Position numbers and translations under genes: made by a program. From positions 4,781,001 through 4,845,000 of the forward strand of contig NC_088326.1 in assembly GCF_910592395.1 (NCBI RefSeq): DNA of 64,000 nucleotides, read 5' to 3'. The notes beneath the pieces were generated by a model that saw only the letters and a list, made by a program, of their open reading frames with translations, was not told where the DNA came from and did not search any database. Every line of letters begins with the position of its first letter. The stretch's first letter is position 1. This DNA is from Lineus longissimus. Its lineage: Eukaryota; Nemertea; Pilidiophora; Heteronemertea; Lineidae. Shown piece by piece: positions 1 through 11,618 of this stretch.

Positions 1-2751
1 GCATACACCCGTAGCGCAAGGAGGTCTTAACCACTAGATTTGATATCAGGGATCATTCTTTCAAACTGTCGCATGTTACCAACAATAGTGTGTTCGTTTT
101 CCCGTTGCAGTACGGTACAATCTCAAAATCCCAAGCCATGGCTGAACACGCATCTTCATATTTCAAGTTCAAATTCAAATTCATATGAACTTTATTAGTC
201 ATCGTTTCAAAATATATTTTACATAGGTACACAACATACATGATACAGGCAATACTAAGCTAAACATCAATGAATTAATAAGTAAACTAGCTGAATCAAA
301 TGCATTTAAAAAAGAAACAACCAAATAACTACTTGTGATAATAGAATCAAAACCCCCCCCCCCCACATTTTGTTAATTTCACAATTTTCTACAGAAATGC
401 CCCTACGATATGACTCATACTCACGTCATGACCCAGTTAATAGTATGTAATGATCTGTTCACTCTGCAAGCCCCCGACAAAAAGAAATCAATTAATTTCA
501 ATTCCTCCAAACCTTTGCCCGAATTTCGTTCATATCATGCCTGGCACATTCCATTTTCACATGAAACTCCGACCCTATCTCTCCTGAGGTACACAATGAC
601 TATACCCGTTTTCCATAGGGATATTTTGCCTTCTCCAAGACTCAATATCAAAGTAATAATCATACACGAACCTTTGAAATGGCTCTTCTTAAGTTAGCGT
701 TAACCACTGAATCTGAATACCGTTCTCTTCTGAAATAGACCTTAAGAGAAGAATACAACTCCAACTTACTTTTGCATTTAAGTTCATCAATCTAAGTACG
801 TTCTTACGAGTCTCTTATCGTCAACCTCGTTTTCCCCACAAACGAAGTGCTGATTGCATTTAAATCTAAATCTATCAAGTCAACCGCTATTAACCTTAGA
901 TGGAAAGTCAAAATAACTGGATATTCCACATTGCAAATTCTTAAACACAGCTCTCATAGCTCACCGAGCTAACTCATTATTCTTTGATGTAATAATGATG
1001 TATAAAATTTCAAACTGATACAAAAATAGTATAAGATAAAGTAAGACGTCTCAACTCAGCAAGAACAGCAACACTACACGTTTGACGCCGGACTCCTAGG
1101 ACTGACTTACAAAACTTCATATGAACCAATTCATGGACAAAATGCCCACCACATACCTGCTTTCTAACATGGTCAACTGTGGGCTTACGACAAAGATAAA
1201 CACCCCAAACTTCAGAACCTTACAGAAGTTGCGGTTTTATTAAAAATCAAATAAACTAGTTTCTTGACTTATGTACCCTGATAAATGTTAAAATGTTTAT
1301 TCAACTGGTAAACTGCCTGCTTTGCTTTGCTTGTTGACGTTTTCTCAGCTTTGTTAAAGGATCCATTACAAGAAAATATCATACCATGATACTTAACAGA
1401 TTCAACAAGATCAATGACCGCATCAAAAACTCTGAGGGAAAGACCCTTCCTAAACCTTTTATTAAAACACATTGCCTTTTGTTTGATATGATGACAACCA
1501 ACCGCCATCGCTTGCAAAAAGCGGACACTTTTATCTAAAGCTCTTTGTAAACCATTCACACTCTGAGACAAAATTAAGAGTTCATCCGAAAACAATAAAT
1601 TAAAAACAATTCTCCCTTCAAATATTACTGGGTCCGTATCTGGCGAATTCAAGTAATCTGGTAAGTCATTAATGAATATATTAAACTTTGATGGACTAAA
1701 AAAAATCCCTTGGCGGAGGCCAATACGATTTATCCGATCATTAGCCTTTGACAAGTCTACAAAGCATGCACACAATGGACGATGCTTTCGCTTAAAATTT
1801 CTAACAATAGAAGACAACAAGAACGTGTGATCAGCAGTTCTAATCAATAGGACGGAAACCAATCTGATTCTCACATAATATTTGATTTTCCGAAAGGAAC
1901 ACATTTAATCGGTCATTTAAAACCCCCGTAAAAACTTTACTCAAACAGCCCGAAACTGTCACTCTCCCCAATAATTATCTACCTCGGTGAGGGAACCACC
2001 TTTATGAATTGGGGAAACAATACCCGTCCCCTAAAGCAAGGATATGATTCACTCTTCAACACAAGATTACAAATTTTGGTAATAGCTTCAATAATAGCTG
2101 GGGGACTTGATTTGATCATTTCATTCAAAACCATGTCATTATATATACAAGCAACTCTACTGACTTTCATTTTCTTTACGACCCGGGTCACCTCCTCACA
2201 TGATATGTCTCCACCCAGTAAATTACAAACCCCATGTGCCCCATCTTCCCTAATCATATCATCTAATTTAGATGACGTATTCTTTAAAAAACTGTCATCA
2301 AATGATTTGTTTGAAGATTTTGCTAAGTTATTCAACAACTCATTGAAATGATCGTACCAAGACGAAATATCATCAATGGGATTCTCTTCAACTTCCGAAT
2401 AAGAGACCAATATCGTCTAGGATCTGATGAAGCAATACTAGTCAACTTAGCCATTGAGGCATGTTTTGCTTTCTATTTTTCTCTTTCACCACTTCCTTAA
2501 ACTCTTTCTTCTTTCTTCATTAACTGACCACGCAATACAGGATCTTTTGAATCTCTACCAAGGGTCTTTCCTAAAGAAATAACTTCCCGCTTCAAGAATA
2601 CACATTCATTATCAAACCCTAATTTATCCTTCGTATTCACTTTCCTTCTTCCTTTCTTTTTAAAAGTCATTCTAGCCACCACTCAGGTTCTAGCATTCAA
2701 ATCGTCCATAAGCAAAACACCCCCAAGCAGACTGTATTTCTGATATCCATC
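1..2751. repeat. Segmental duplication, left copy (pairs with 27310-30196)
   Basis: Base 1 matches base 27310 and near-identity continues to about 2751 / 30196. The first ~190 bases are intron 1 of the receptor family (compare 8850-9010 and 14280-14430). The rest is a shared degenerate retrotransposon. This copy lacks about 130 bp present at 29038-29170 in the other, which explains the length difference. To the right of 2751 the left copy continues into more retroelement, while the right copy switches abruptly to unrelated DNA. Confidence 0.9.
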
Positions 2752-2955
2752 TCCCAACAGACCGAAAGCATCAAAATCAGGTGATGCTGTGTACACGCTA
2801 GACCCTGTTGGTGGTCTGTACACGAAACACATATAAATATCATCCTCAGTACCAAAAAAAAGATTTTAGCAACTTTAACCAGGCACAGTAAGCATTTATC
2901 TCCAATAACTTCACGCCATGTCGAACATCTTCTCGAACATCTTCTCGATGGGCTA
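190..2955 (-). mobile_element. Degenerate APE-type non-LTR retrotransposon in GPCR intron 1
   Basis: Read on the minus strand, this holds the end of an APE-like endonuclease (about 2940-2690, ending in a degenerate GDFNART-like motif read as MDDLNART), a linker, and a reverse transcriptase (2410-1269). About 1 kb of 3' untranslated sequence follows towards base 190. Related copies lie at 27500-30196, 18440-19660 and 63806-64000. The clade is not assigned. No target-site duplication could be defined. Confidence 0.75.
1269..2682 (-). pseudogene. Broken reverse transcriptase of the intron 1 retrotransposon
   Basis: Three open pieces (2682-2497, 2410-1979 and 1904-1269) read in order as a non-LTR reverse transcriptase. 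They are a basic linker with the KREV/LGKTL region, the N-terminal part with the EVTRVVKKMK helix and the nE-K-ss segment, and then the palm. Motif A is FVDLSKA. Motif B is a degenerate RQGIFFSPSKF. Motif C reads FSDEL, so the second catalytic Asp has become Glu. A deletion of about 130 bp relative to 29038-29170 fuses the region after motif A to motif B. It is inactive. It lies in the same orientation as the host receptor gene, within its first intron. Confidence 0.8.
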
Positions 2956-2957
2956 CT

Positions 2958-3410
2958 AATACTATATAACCCCGGCTGTAAGGGGCGACGGTTTACGACT
3001 GGCGCAGCCGAGATTCCACTCGGAGACGTTCGGTGCCTCATACTGGGTGAGGACACCGAAGCTGTGGAACAGCCTCCCGGTCCAATTACATAATTTGAAA
3101 AAAATGCATTTTAAATCGTCCCTTAATGTTTATTATTTTGACAGGTTGGATCGTTTGGATGTCGACGACATGTGCACTTTCGTCACTTTCTGCCGTTGTG
3201 CAAACTGTCGGCCCACTTAGTGCGCATGTCGCCGGCACCCCGACGACACAACCCATATTATCTGGTGCCATATAACAGGTCTCGACCTACATGGTTACCA
3301 GTGTAATGCATGTACGTTTTATTTTGTTCATAATCCAATGTCTTGTCATGTTATATCAAATATTGTACATGTATTTTACACGAATAAAAAATTTAAAAAA
3401 AAATAAAGTT
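2958..3410 (+). mobile_element. 3' fragment of a second non-LTR retrotransposon (plus strand)
   Basis: A plus-strand frame from about 2967 to the TAG at 3221 encodes the typical C-terminal tail of LINE reverse transcriptases (SETFGASYWVRTPKLWNSLP, then a KKMHFKSSL segment). A short 3' UTR ends near 3410 in an A-rich tail with AATAAA-like sequence. Only the last ~450 bp are present, as expected of a 5'-truncated insertion. It abuts the 5' side of the minus-strand retrotransposon and lies inside intron 1 of receptor gene Z. Confidence 0.65.
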
Positions 3411-3631
3411 AATAGAATAATCGAAACGAGAAAAAACTGTATGAAGGTAATGAAGTGGCAAAACCATGTTGTAAATCGTCTCATTAGGAGCCATAGGCGC
3501 CAGTGATCTCATGGCGATTAAGAGCGGGTACCCCTTCAAACCCGTATTTCACATGTTTGATTCTGTGCACGCGTTTGGTAGATCATGTATAGAGAAGGTG
3601 TAATGATGAATACTCGTTAGACTGTGCCTAC

Positions 3632-3960
3632 CTGAAAAATGCCTCTCTCAGGTCATCGTCGAATTGTCCCAACTCAAAGTAAACTACCGAGAGAAAAACC
3701 GCGTTTTGAATGAGCATCAAAGTGTCTGCCACTGCCATCGCCTTCATGTAGATACACGGGGACAGCGCCCGGTTGTGTTTCCTATTCGCCACCAGGATGG
3801 AAAGGATGTTTCCCGGCACGCCAATCGCTACCGGTAACATCCACAGATAACGAGTCAAGAACCGGTAGACCAGAAACAACATGGGGTACTGTAGTTGAGG
3901 TGTCTCAGTATTCTCGCAGTCTAGAAGACTTGCAGTGATAGATGAACTAGGGGGTTTCAT
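3632..3960 (-). CDS. GPCR gene Z, exon 1 only (N-terminus, TM1, TM2); remainder off the left edge
   Basis: This is a class A receptor first exon of 329 nt, starting at the ATG at 3960-3958. It ends at donor CAG|GTAGGC in phase 2, exactly like exon 1 of genes A, B and C. It encodes TM1 with the GVPGN motif (N1.50) and TM2 with VADT (D2.50). There is no signal peptide, which is usual for class A receptors. Downstream (lower coordinates) lies intron 1, filled with the two retroelement fragments and continuing to base 1, so exons 2 and 3 must lie beyond the window. The first exon itself is intact; whether the whole gene is functional cannot be judged. Confidence 0.8.
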
Positions 3961-4819
3961 TGCGGAGCCACCTAATTAAGACGACATTTCGAAACAACAG
4001 ATTAGGCTAATAAAGGCCACGTTGCACAGGAGTCTTTCCGTGTCTCTCTGTAACGATTTCATGACAAGCATTTCAATAACCCACATTGGAAACTTTATAT
4101 CTTATGTTTAGAACTTTGGTAACAAAATACTTGTATTCACTTGACACGCCAACATGTTAATCTGAAGCTCCCAGGTATGCGAAAGCATGTTTTTTTTCTC
4201 GAACCAGTTTGTTTGCATAGCTTGTTCAGTCGTTAGCCGACTCCCTGGTGCTGGCAGTACCGAAACCAAAATTAAGTCTTTTAACTAAGGTCAAATGACT
4301 ATTATATTGGTAGACATCACCGCGGTCTGCCGCTGCGGAGAAACTTTAAGCGCGCGTAGCTAACTCGGGCGCCAAACTCCTGTAGAACTTGTCCGGCTTG
4401 AGGTCAGATGAACAACAAAAGTTATACAGGAATAAATTCCATTGTAGCTTCCTCTCTCAAAGCATCAACCAATCATTTGCTGGTGGTGAATAATTTTCAT
4501 GGTGCATTTTCATTTCCCCTATATCTGGGAACGACAATTGTACATAAATGCCTTTCTTCAAGCTACATAGAAGAATGTCTGATCACCACAGTATTCCTTG
4601 CATGGCCTTTCCATTTCGTCTCGGGAACATTTATTGCAGGTCACGTCAAATACGAGCTCTGAGAAAAAGTAATGAAATCAACTGCGAAAAATGGCTGTTC
4701 TGATTACTTATAACACACCCGTAGTGTTGTATAATTCAACAAAAGAGAAACTCTTTGAACTTTCTAGCGCTTTGGATTAATATTTTTTGTACCTACTCAG
4801 CGCTGTTGGAACAGCACGA
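3961..4819. other. Intergenic: 5' flank of gene Z and 3' flank of gene A
   Basis: About 700 bp immediately upstream of exon 1 are shared by all four exon-1 copies (9471-10330, 15020-15740, 22525-23370). The block presumably contains the 5' UTR and promoter, but no convincing TATA box was identified. Small plus-strand open frames at 4408, 9936, 15484 and 22977 lie in this block. They are conserved only as a consequence of duplication. Confidence 0.5.
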
Positions 4820-7785
4820 TTATGTTTTGAAGCAACAATGGAATGATTCTCTGAATACTTCGCGCAAATCTTTTCGGTATTTCGCACCGCCCCCTATACA
4901 GTACATATAAAAATTAATAGCATAGTTGAAAAACCACAGATTTAGTACAACGAAGACCTGTACAAGATAGCGCAAGTTCCAATAGACATCATCCATTTTG
5001 TAAATCTCCCCGATTGCAGGTAGATCCATCATCATATAGTACAAGTATGAGCATGCGCGTTAGGTGTTGTTGTTCCTTCAGTTTCCCCTGACCTTGACCT
5101 TCTCTGGTAGTTCCGCTCATCTTTGCCCGCTGCGCCGATGCCTTTTTAACCGTGGCAATAATGACTAGATTTGCTCCGATTATGACGACGAACGGGCCGA
5201 AAGTTGCCATAAACATTTGTGCCAATGAGGCAACAATTTCGATTTGTGGGTATTCTGGGACTTGGATGATGAGAACTTCAGTGCCTGAGGAATATAATGG
5301 TAATTTTTTCGTTAACAAAAACAAGGCCACGTAGACTATATTTAATTCTTACTTAAATGAATACTCAGACTTCCATTGGGTTTTCTGGCTTCTCGCGCAT
5401 GCACATGTGAGAGCCTGCATCGGGCCGGCTGATTCAGGAGTTGATACTGTGCTATTATGAGTGCAGCACGAGTTGCGATTTTGGTTTGTTAAATCCTTTC
5501 GCAATGCCTACGAACAAAACATTTTGATAGAAAACAAAATATGAAGGGATAAGGCGAACGATTCTCCCAAGCAACATCCCGGCCAATTGGTCATGCATGG
5601 AGATGTTGGAGCAAAACCACTGGCCGCGATATAGCTTTCGGACCGGTTTCCAAGAATGGCGCAGTTATATAGAATACACTTACTGGTCAGTTTAGAACTG
5701 GTGTTTTGATAGGACATACCAATGTGCGAGTGACGATTTGATTGATAAGCTTTGCGGAAACCTCTTTTTTCTAAGGAGATCGGTTTTGGAATTTTCTTAA
5801 ACTTTATTATGATATTGGCAAAGGGTTCTTCTTGACAGATATAAGTTTTGTGCGGATTGATTGGTCATTGGTGTAATTTTTTTACCAAAACTTATGAACA
5901 ACAATGTACACTTAATGTGCACAGTGTTTTAATGAGGGATTTGGCCGCCTGATGCTGCTGGTTGGGTAACCAATGATAACCATGTAACGTGCATATCGCG
6001 ATTTTAATGATGTTTTCCGGTCTTCTTTAAGTGCCCGTTGCTTTCTTTAGCTTAATGTTAATGGTAGTCGATATATTCTATCGCATGAAAACTTTAATAA
6101 GACATGGCATAGGATGTGAATCCCTATCCACGTCATTCCAAAATATTTGACTTCTTAAACTAATCCTACACTCATACCATGTCATCGAAACTGCTGTCAT
6201 CTCCTTGATAAACCTGCGAGACATTTTTACCACATACTCTTAAAAGGTATCAATAAAAACAACTAAACATATTGTAGTACATATTGCACCAAATGGGAAA
6301 TTAGTAACATCACCAGTGAAACTGACCAGTATTTCGTTATTGTTCTCGCTAAAGAAAATAGCAAGAAATACTATTGTGGGATAACATGGTTAAGAATTAC
6401 TTATTCGGTAGTAAACAAGTTTAAAACAACTGATTTCACAGTCGGTGCAATTGAAAATACCAAATTAATAAAAAGTTACAATAAATAGTCGTTTTACAAA
6501 TCAATTTAAGAAGTGCACGCTCTTGACTCTTGAGGTTGGTATGATTCACGATTGGTGGAGTGTACATTTAGGTCCTTTTAATTAAATTTTCTTGTCGCAG
6601 GTATGGTTTACAAGGCAAACTGTTCAGTCGAATGAGCCTAGGTTTTTAAGCGTGACATGACGTTGAAATTGAAAGGAACGTATCTTCCTCATGAAATCAT
6701 CAACATATTTGTTCATATGATCATTTATTCTAAAAGGGGCTTCTCCAGATCAGCAGTTGCTTCACCGGGTAAATTATAGCATGGCTGATTTGATCCTGGC
6801 TCTTGCGGTATTTCTTAATCGTAGCGGCTCCAACAAACGGGGAAATGCAAAATAGCTATTGTCAAGCAGTATCTTGAATTCTCACTCGACCAGTGCAGAG
6901 TCGAAGACTCGTCCATTACCTAGGGCCTGCGTATTACTTATGTCTGCATGGGTTACTCTTTTGGTACTGATAAAACCAGAACGGTTTTGATGGCAGCCAA
7001 TGCAAAGCGACTGGCCGTATCGAACTGTTGCTGCATCGGAGTATTGAGGAACTTTATCAATCAATCTAAAGTTAACTAGTATTGCGCCCAATTTAAAAGA
7101 TTTACTTAGGAATCTTAGGCGCATTCTGGAGCTGATTTATAAAACTAACGGCCCCCAAATGCCTTACACCTGGTGCGCGGCTCTACCAAGGTAGGGGTGC
7201 TCTCTGATCTCAGGGTGTAGGACGACCCTCGACGAAGTCCCATCATCTGTTACTCATAATACCTGTCACTGGATTCTTGACATACAACATCACAAATGGA
7301 ACTTGGAGATTGAATATTATCGATATAAGCGTCGTGATGATGACCGTCTTGATGGCCCTTGATTTGGTGCAGAGTCTTGGGGCAGCCATCGGAAACCTCA
7401 CCGCGATGAGACGATCAACGCTCATCTCTGCGAGAAAGAGCCCGGAAGCCACGGCGTACATGTATACTGTACAGTAATTTAATCTGAAACATATGAAAGG
7501 AAAAGGTGAATCATATCAATGTTCACTGAATCAAGAGTCAGTAAGGGGTCGAACCATTGTAAAAGGGTTCAGCAAGAAGAGGGAGCGAAATATCCAACAA
7601 GGTCTCACAGGAGTGAAAGGTGTACCGAAACGTCCACCCCCTGTACATTGCGTATGCATTGATATACGGGCGAGACTTTTTATGAAAATGCTATCATTTC
7701 TTACCTTTCGGTCACCGTGATTCCTTCTCCTAGGTCTACCTCAACCTTTCATGGATAGTTTACAATCATTTAACCCCTTAATCTA

Positions 7786-8354
7786 AGCGCACACGGGCGA
7801 CAAAATGACAGCGAAACTGAAAACATTTGTTTTCAGTTGTTTTCGAAATGTTTTGCGTCTTTGTCGTGTTTGTTTCAATCACTCGCACACGGGAGACAAA
7901 ATGACACGGTCACGTCACAGATCACGTCAAAAACAAGGGGTAACTATGGTTGCGCCATACGTCACACCCCCGGTCACACCCGCGTATTCCAAGATGGCGG
8001 CCGATCTCTAGGGTCTTTGCTATTTCAGTAATTGCGGCATACCGCCTGTTCTAATCGCTGTAGAGCGGCGAGGTCACCTCGAACAAGGCAGGCCTTTCCT
8101 GCCACAGCTCGACCAACCTGCCCTCGAGCTCAGTCGTCCATATTAATAATTCATGCAATTCCGATTCTTCATCCACAATCAACCCCATTTCGTTTAAAAT
8201 TGGCGCTGCCATTTTGACCTGGCTTGGTTGGTATCACATGACGCTGAACGTCTTCGTGATTGGCTAATGACGATGATGACGCAACAAATTGTGAAAAAAT
8301 ATTTGAAAACAAATGTTTTCAGGTTTTTTTGTCATTTTGTCGCCCGTGTGCGCT
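7786..8354. mobile_element. 569-bp MITE with long terminal inverted repeats, TA target site
   Basis: The left end reads AGCGCACACGGGCGACAAAA and the right end is its reverse complement. Imperfect pairing continues inwards through an AAAACATTTGTTTTC segment. TA flanks both ends (7784-7785 and 8355-8356), as in Tc1/mariner-type insertions. It carries no transposase. It lies in intron 1 of gene A and is missing from the corresponding part of genes B, C, D and E. Confidence 0.8.
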
Positions 8355-8601
8355 TAGCTTTATAGACCCTTGATTTAGTGGTCTGTGGTTGATGACAAAG
8401 TGGGCAATGAAAAACTTTGAGTCTCGACACTCGTCTTGCAGTCAGGACTCCGAGTCGTGACACTCGTCAGTCACGACTGAAAGCAGCGGATTGTTTTTTT
8501 TTGACGCAGAGTCCACCACCATGTATCAAAATGTCTGTAACCAAAATTATGTCTCAGATTTTTTCGGTGGTACCTTCGGTTAAAGCTGATATCGAGTAGT
8601 A

Positions 8602-8777
8602 CCGTGGAACCTCCCTTAGCGGACACCTCTCTGATAAGGACTCTCTCTCCATATAAGGATACTTCATTTACACCAAGTTGGTCATTTCAACTCAATATGG
8701 CATTTGTAATCAGGACACCTCTCGATTAAGGACAGCATTTCTCGGTCCCAAGGGTCTCCTTGATAGAGAGGTTATTG
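8602..8777. mobile_element. pogo/Tigger-like MITE remnant, copy in gene A intron 1
   Basis: The left end reads ACCGTGGAACCTCCCTTAGC, close to the CAGTGGAACCTC ends typical of pogo/Tigger relatives. The right end (ATAGAGAGGTTATTGTA) is a degenerate inverted match. TA flanks both sides. Copies sit at the same intron position in genes B (14027-14209) and D (27062-27257), so it predates the gene duplications. Confidence 0.55.
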
Positions 8778-9470
8778 TATTTTCAGGGCTGAATAACGTG
8801 GTAGACGAGCTTACGTATAGTATCCATACTTTTGCTCCTTGTATACGCCCATAGCGCCAGGGCGGTCTTAATCACTAGATATTATCACAGGAAATCATTC
8901 TTTCAAGCTGTCTCATGCTATCAACAACCAGTCCGTTCGTTTTCCTACATCCAGATGCGGCACGGTACAATCACAAAATATCAAGCCGTGTTTGAACTTA
9001 TTTTTATGCATGCTCATAATGCTACTAATGTTGATGGAATGACCGATATGAAGGGATTAAATGAAGCGTGCACGCGTTTCAGGGGTTATGTACGGTATAT
9101 AGAGAAGTTGTTCATATTAATATTCGCTTAACTGTGCCTACCTGAATAATGCCTCTCTCAGGTCTTCCTCGAATTGTCCCAGCTCAAAGTAAACTACCGG
9201 TTGAAAAACCGCGTGTTGAATGAGCATCAAAGTGTCCGCCACGGCCATCGCCTTCATGTAGATACACGGGGACAGCGCCCGGTTGTGTTTCCTATTCGCC
9301 ACCAGGATGGAAAGGATGTTTCCCGGCACGCCCATCGCCACTGGCAATATCCACAGGTAACGAGTCAAGATTTGGTAGGCCAGAAACAACATGGGGTACA
9401 GTGGTTGAGGTGTCTCGGTATTTTCGTAGTCCAGAAGACTTGCGGTGATAGAGTAGCTAGAGGGTTTCAT

Positions 9471-11061
9471 TGCGGAGCCGCCTCGGAAAAATAAATTGCG
9501 ATGATCGACGTTACGAAACACAAGATTAGCCTAAAGGCCACGCTGCACAGGAGACTTTCCGTTTCTCTCTGTAACCATTTCGTGACATGCAATTGAATTA
9601 CACTCATCGGCAACTTTATATCTTATGTTTAGAACTTTGGTAACATAATACTTGTATTCACTTGACACGCCAACATATTAATCTGAAGCTCCCAGGAATA
9701 CAAAAGCATGTTTTTTTCTCGAACCAATGTGTTTGCATAGCTTGTTCAGTTGTTATCCGACTCCCTGTTGTTGGCAGTACCAAAACCAAAATTAAGCTTT
9801 TTATGAGGATGGCTAAGGTCAAATGACTACTATATACCTGGACACCACCGCAGTCCGCCGTTGCAGCGAAATTTTAAGCCTTCGTAGCTAACTCTGTCGC
9901 CAAACTCCTGTAGAACTTGTTCGGCTTGACGTCAGATGAACAACAAAAGTGATAAAGGAATAAATTCCATTGTAGATTTCTCTTCAAAGGATCAACATCA
10001 TTTGCTAGTGGTGAATAATTTTCATGGTGCATTTTCATTTCCTCTCAGTCCGGGAAAGACAACTGTACAGAAATGCCTTTCTTTATGCTACATAGAAGAA
10101 TGTCTGATCACCACAGAGCACTCCTTGCATGGCCTTTCCATGTCGTCTCGGGAACATTTATTGCAGGTCACTTCAAATACAAGCTCTGAGAAAAAGTAAT
10201 GAAATCAAATGCGAAAAATGGCTGTTCTGATTACTTATAACACTTCCGTAGTGTTGTATAATTCAATAAAAGAGAAGCTCTTTGAACTTTCTAGCGCTTT
10301 TGGTTTAATATTTTTTGTACCTATTCAGCCCTGTTATACTACTTTAGAGTGTTTAGTGTAAGATCTGTTAAAAATGAGTTTGGCATCTTAGGATAATTCC
10401 AAGTGTTTTGCGTCACATGGTCCAATTAATAGCGGGTAGATGGCAAGGAATAGTCGCAAGTGGAGCATTTTCAGAATGACGTGTGTGACAACGTTTCAGG
10501 TTCTGAAATTAACAACCCTAGGGCCGTTAACAAGAGACCGAAACCGATTTAGATCGATCCAGATCGGTCTAAGGTTGGTCTGCCTTGTATAAACTCGCGG
10601 AAATGTGATCTGGTCTGGTTCGATTTACGGGTCATACTTGCGTCATCGATGTGATTCGGTCTGGTTGTGGTCTGGTCGAGTTTGGTTTTGTTGGGCCCCT
10701 GTAAACAGCCCATATAATCTCTTAAAGCGAACTTAGTACAAGCATTACGATGCCCTTACGTCTCCTCAGTCGGTGCTAGAGCAATTGATCCAACATCAAG
10801 TTATGCGCGAGTTTCTGAATGGAACCCTGTTGCAGGCCTGGCCTATTGTCCACATCGATGTTCATTAGGGCGAGTCTAGCTTTCTGTCCTGCACCAGATT
10901 TATCAACAGCCAATAGGAAGATAAATTTTCACCTCCCGAGAAAATGTAAAATTAAGGCCAAAACGCTGTTCGTGCGAAATCCTCTTTAAGCTTAGCTTAC
11001 TGCAGGGGAAAAAAGCTGTCTCATGATTCAGGGGTCTGTAAGTCAAGGTGGAACAGCACGA
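9471..11061. other. Intergenic between gene B (3' end) and gene A (5' end)
   Basis: Bases 9471-10330 are the shared upstream block of the receptor family. Bases 10530-10700 hold an interspersed segment rich in GGTCTGGT-type motifs with weak inverted ends (GGGCCGTTAACAAGAGACC and a counterpart ending GTAAACAGCCC). Equivalent copies lie near 15810-15990 and 23580-23750. Bases 10750-11061 are the 3' flank common to all receptor copies. No separate gene is seen. Confidence 0.5.
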
Positions 11062-11618
11062 TTATGATTTGAAGCAACAATGAAATGATTCTCTTAATAC
11101 ATCGCGCAAATCTTTTCGGTATTTCGCACCGCCCCCTATACAGTACATATAAAAATTAATTGCATAGTTGAAAAGCCACAGATTTACTACAACGAAGACC
11201 TGGACGAGATAGCGCAGGTTCCAATAGACATCATCCATTTTGTAAATCTCCCCGATAGCTGGTAGATCCATCATCATATAATACAGACGATATGGAAGTG
11301 ACGTCACGCAATACGCCAGGCTCACAAGTATGAGCATGCGCGTTAGGTGTTGTTGTTCTTTCAGTTTCCCTTGTACTTGACCTTCTCTGGTAGTGGCGCC
11401 CATCTTTGCCCGCTGCGTCGATGCCTTTTTAACCGTGGTAATAATGACTAGATTTGCTCCGATAATGACGACGAACGGGCCGAATGTTGCCATAAACATT
11501 TGTGCCAATGAGGCAACAATTTCGATTTGTGGGTATTCTGGGACTTGGATGATGAGAACTTCAGTGCCTGGGGAATATAATGGTAATTTTTTCGTAAACA
11601 AAAAGAACACCACGTAGA
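11062..11618 (-). CDS. Gene B exon 3 (ECL2, TM5-TM7, C-tail)
   Basis: 557 nt after acceptor AAATATAG|TC. It encodes ECL2 without cysteine, TM5 with FGPFVV, a basic ICL3 (KLKEQQHLTRM), TM6 with CVTSLP, TM7 with NYAINFYMY and the FHCCFKS tail, then TGA. Confidence 0.85.

Larger units (their letters stand above)
4820..9470 (-). pseudogene. GPCR gene A: three exons, TM6 destroyed by a 41-nt deletion
   Basis: Exons are 9470-9142 (329 nt, ATG at 9470), 7483-7263 (221 nt) and 5335-4820 (516 nt). Splice sites match the paralogues: donor CAG|GTAGGC, acceptor TTTCAG|A, donor ACAG|GTATTA, acceptor ATATAG|TC. Exon 3 is exactly 41 nt shorter than the 557 nt of every other copy. The missing bases lie at about 5042/5043 and correspond to residues ~282-295 of gene B, which is TM6 including the CVTSLP motif. 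The loss shifts the frame, and translation ends about 16 codons later at 4989. The sequence below the lesion (TM7 and tail, 5044-4820) is otherwise well preserved, so the lesion looks recent. A truncated five-TM product is conceivable, but loss of function is the simplest reading. Intron 1 carries two MITEs (7786-8354 and 8602-8777). Confidence 0.85.

Noticed and set aside
4408-4662. Plus-strand open frame of about 85 codons in the receptor upstream block (also 9936, 15484, 22977)
   Set aside because: It varies in length and end between copies, with frame changes. No domain; explained by duplication of the flank.
7990-8240. Short plus-strand frames inside the 569-bp MITE
   Set aside because: Too short, no domain, and inside a non-autonomous element.
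11393-11617. Plus-strand open frames opposite GPCR exon 3 (also 5152-5334, 16817-16999, 24435-24659, 62108-62290)
   Set aside because: Shadow frames of the strongly coding minus strand. They recur only because the exon is duplicated.
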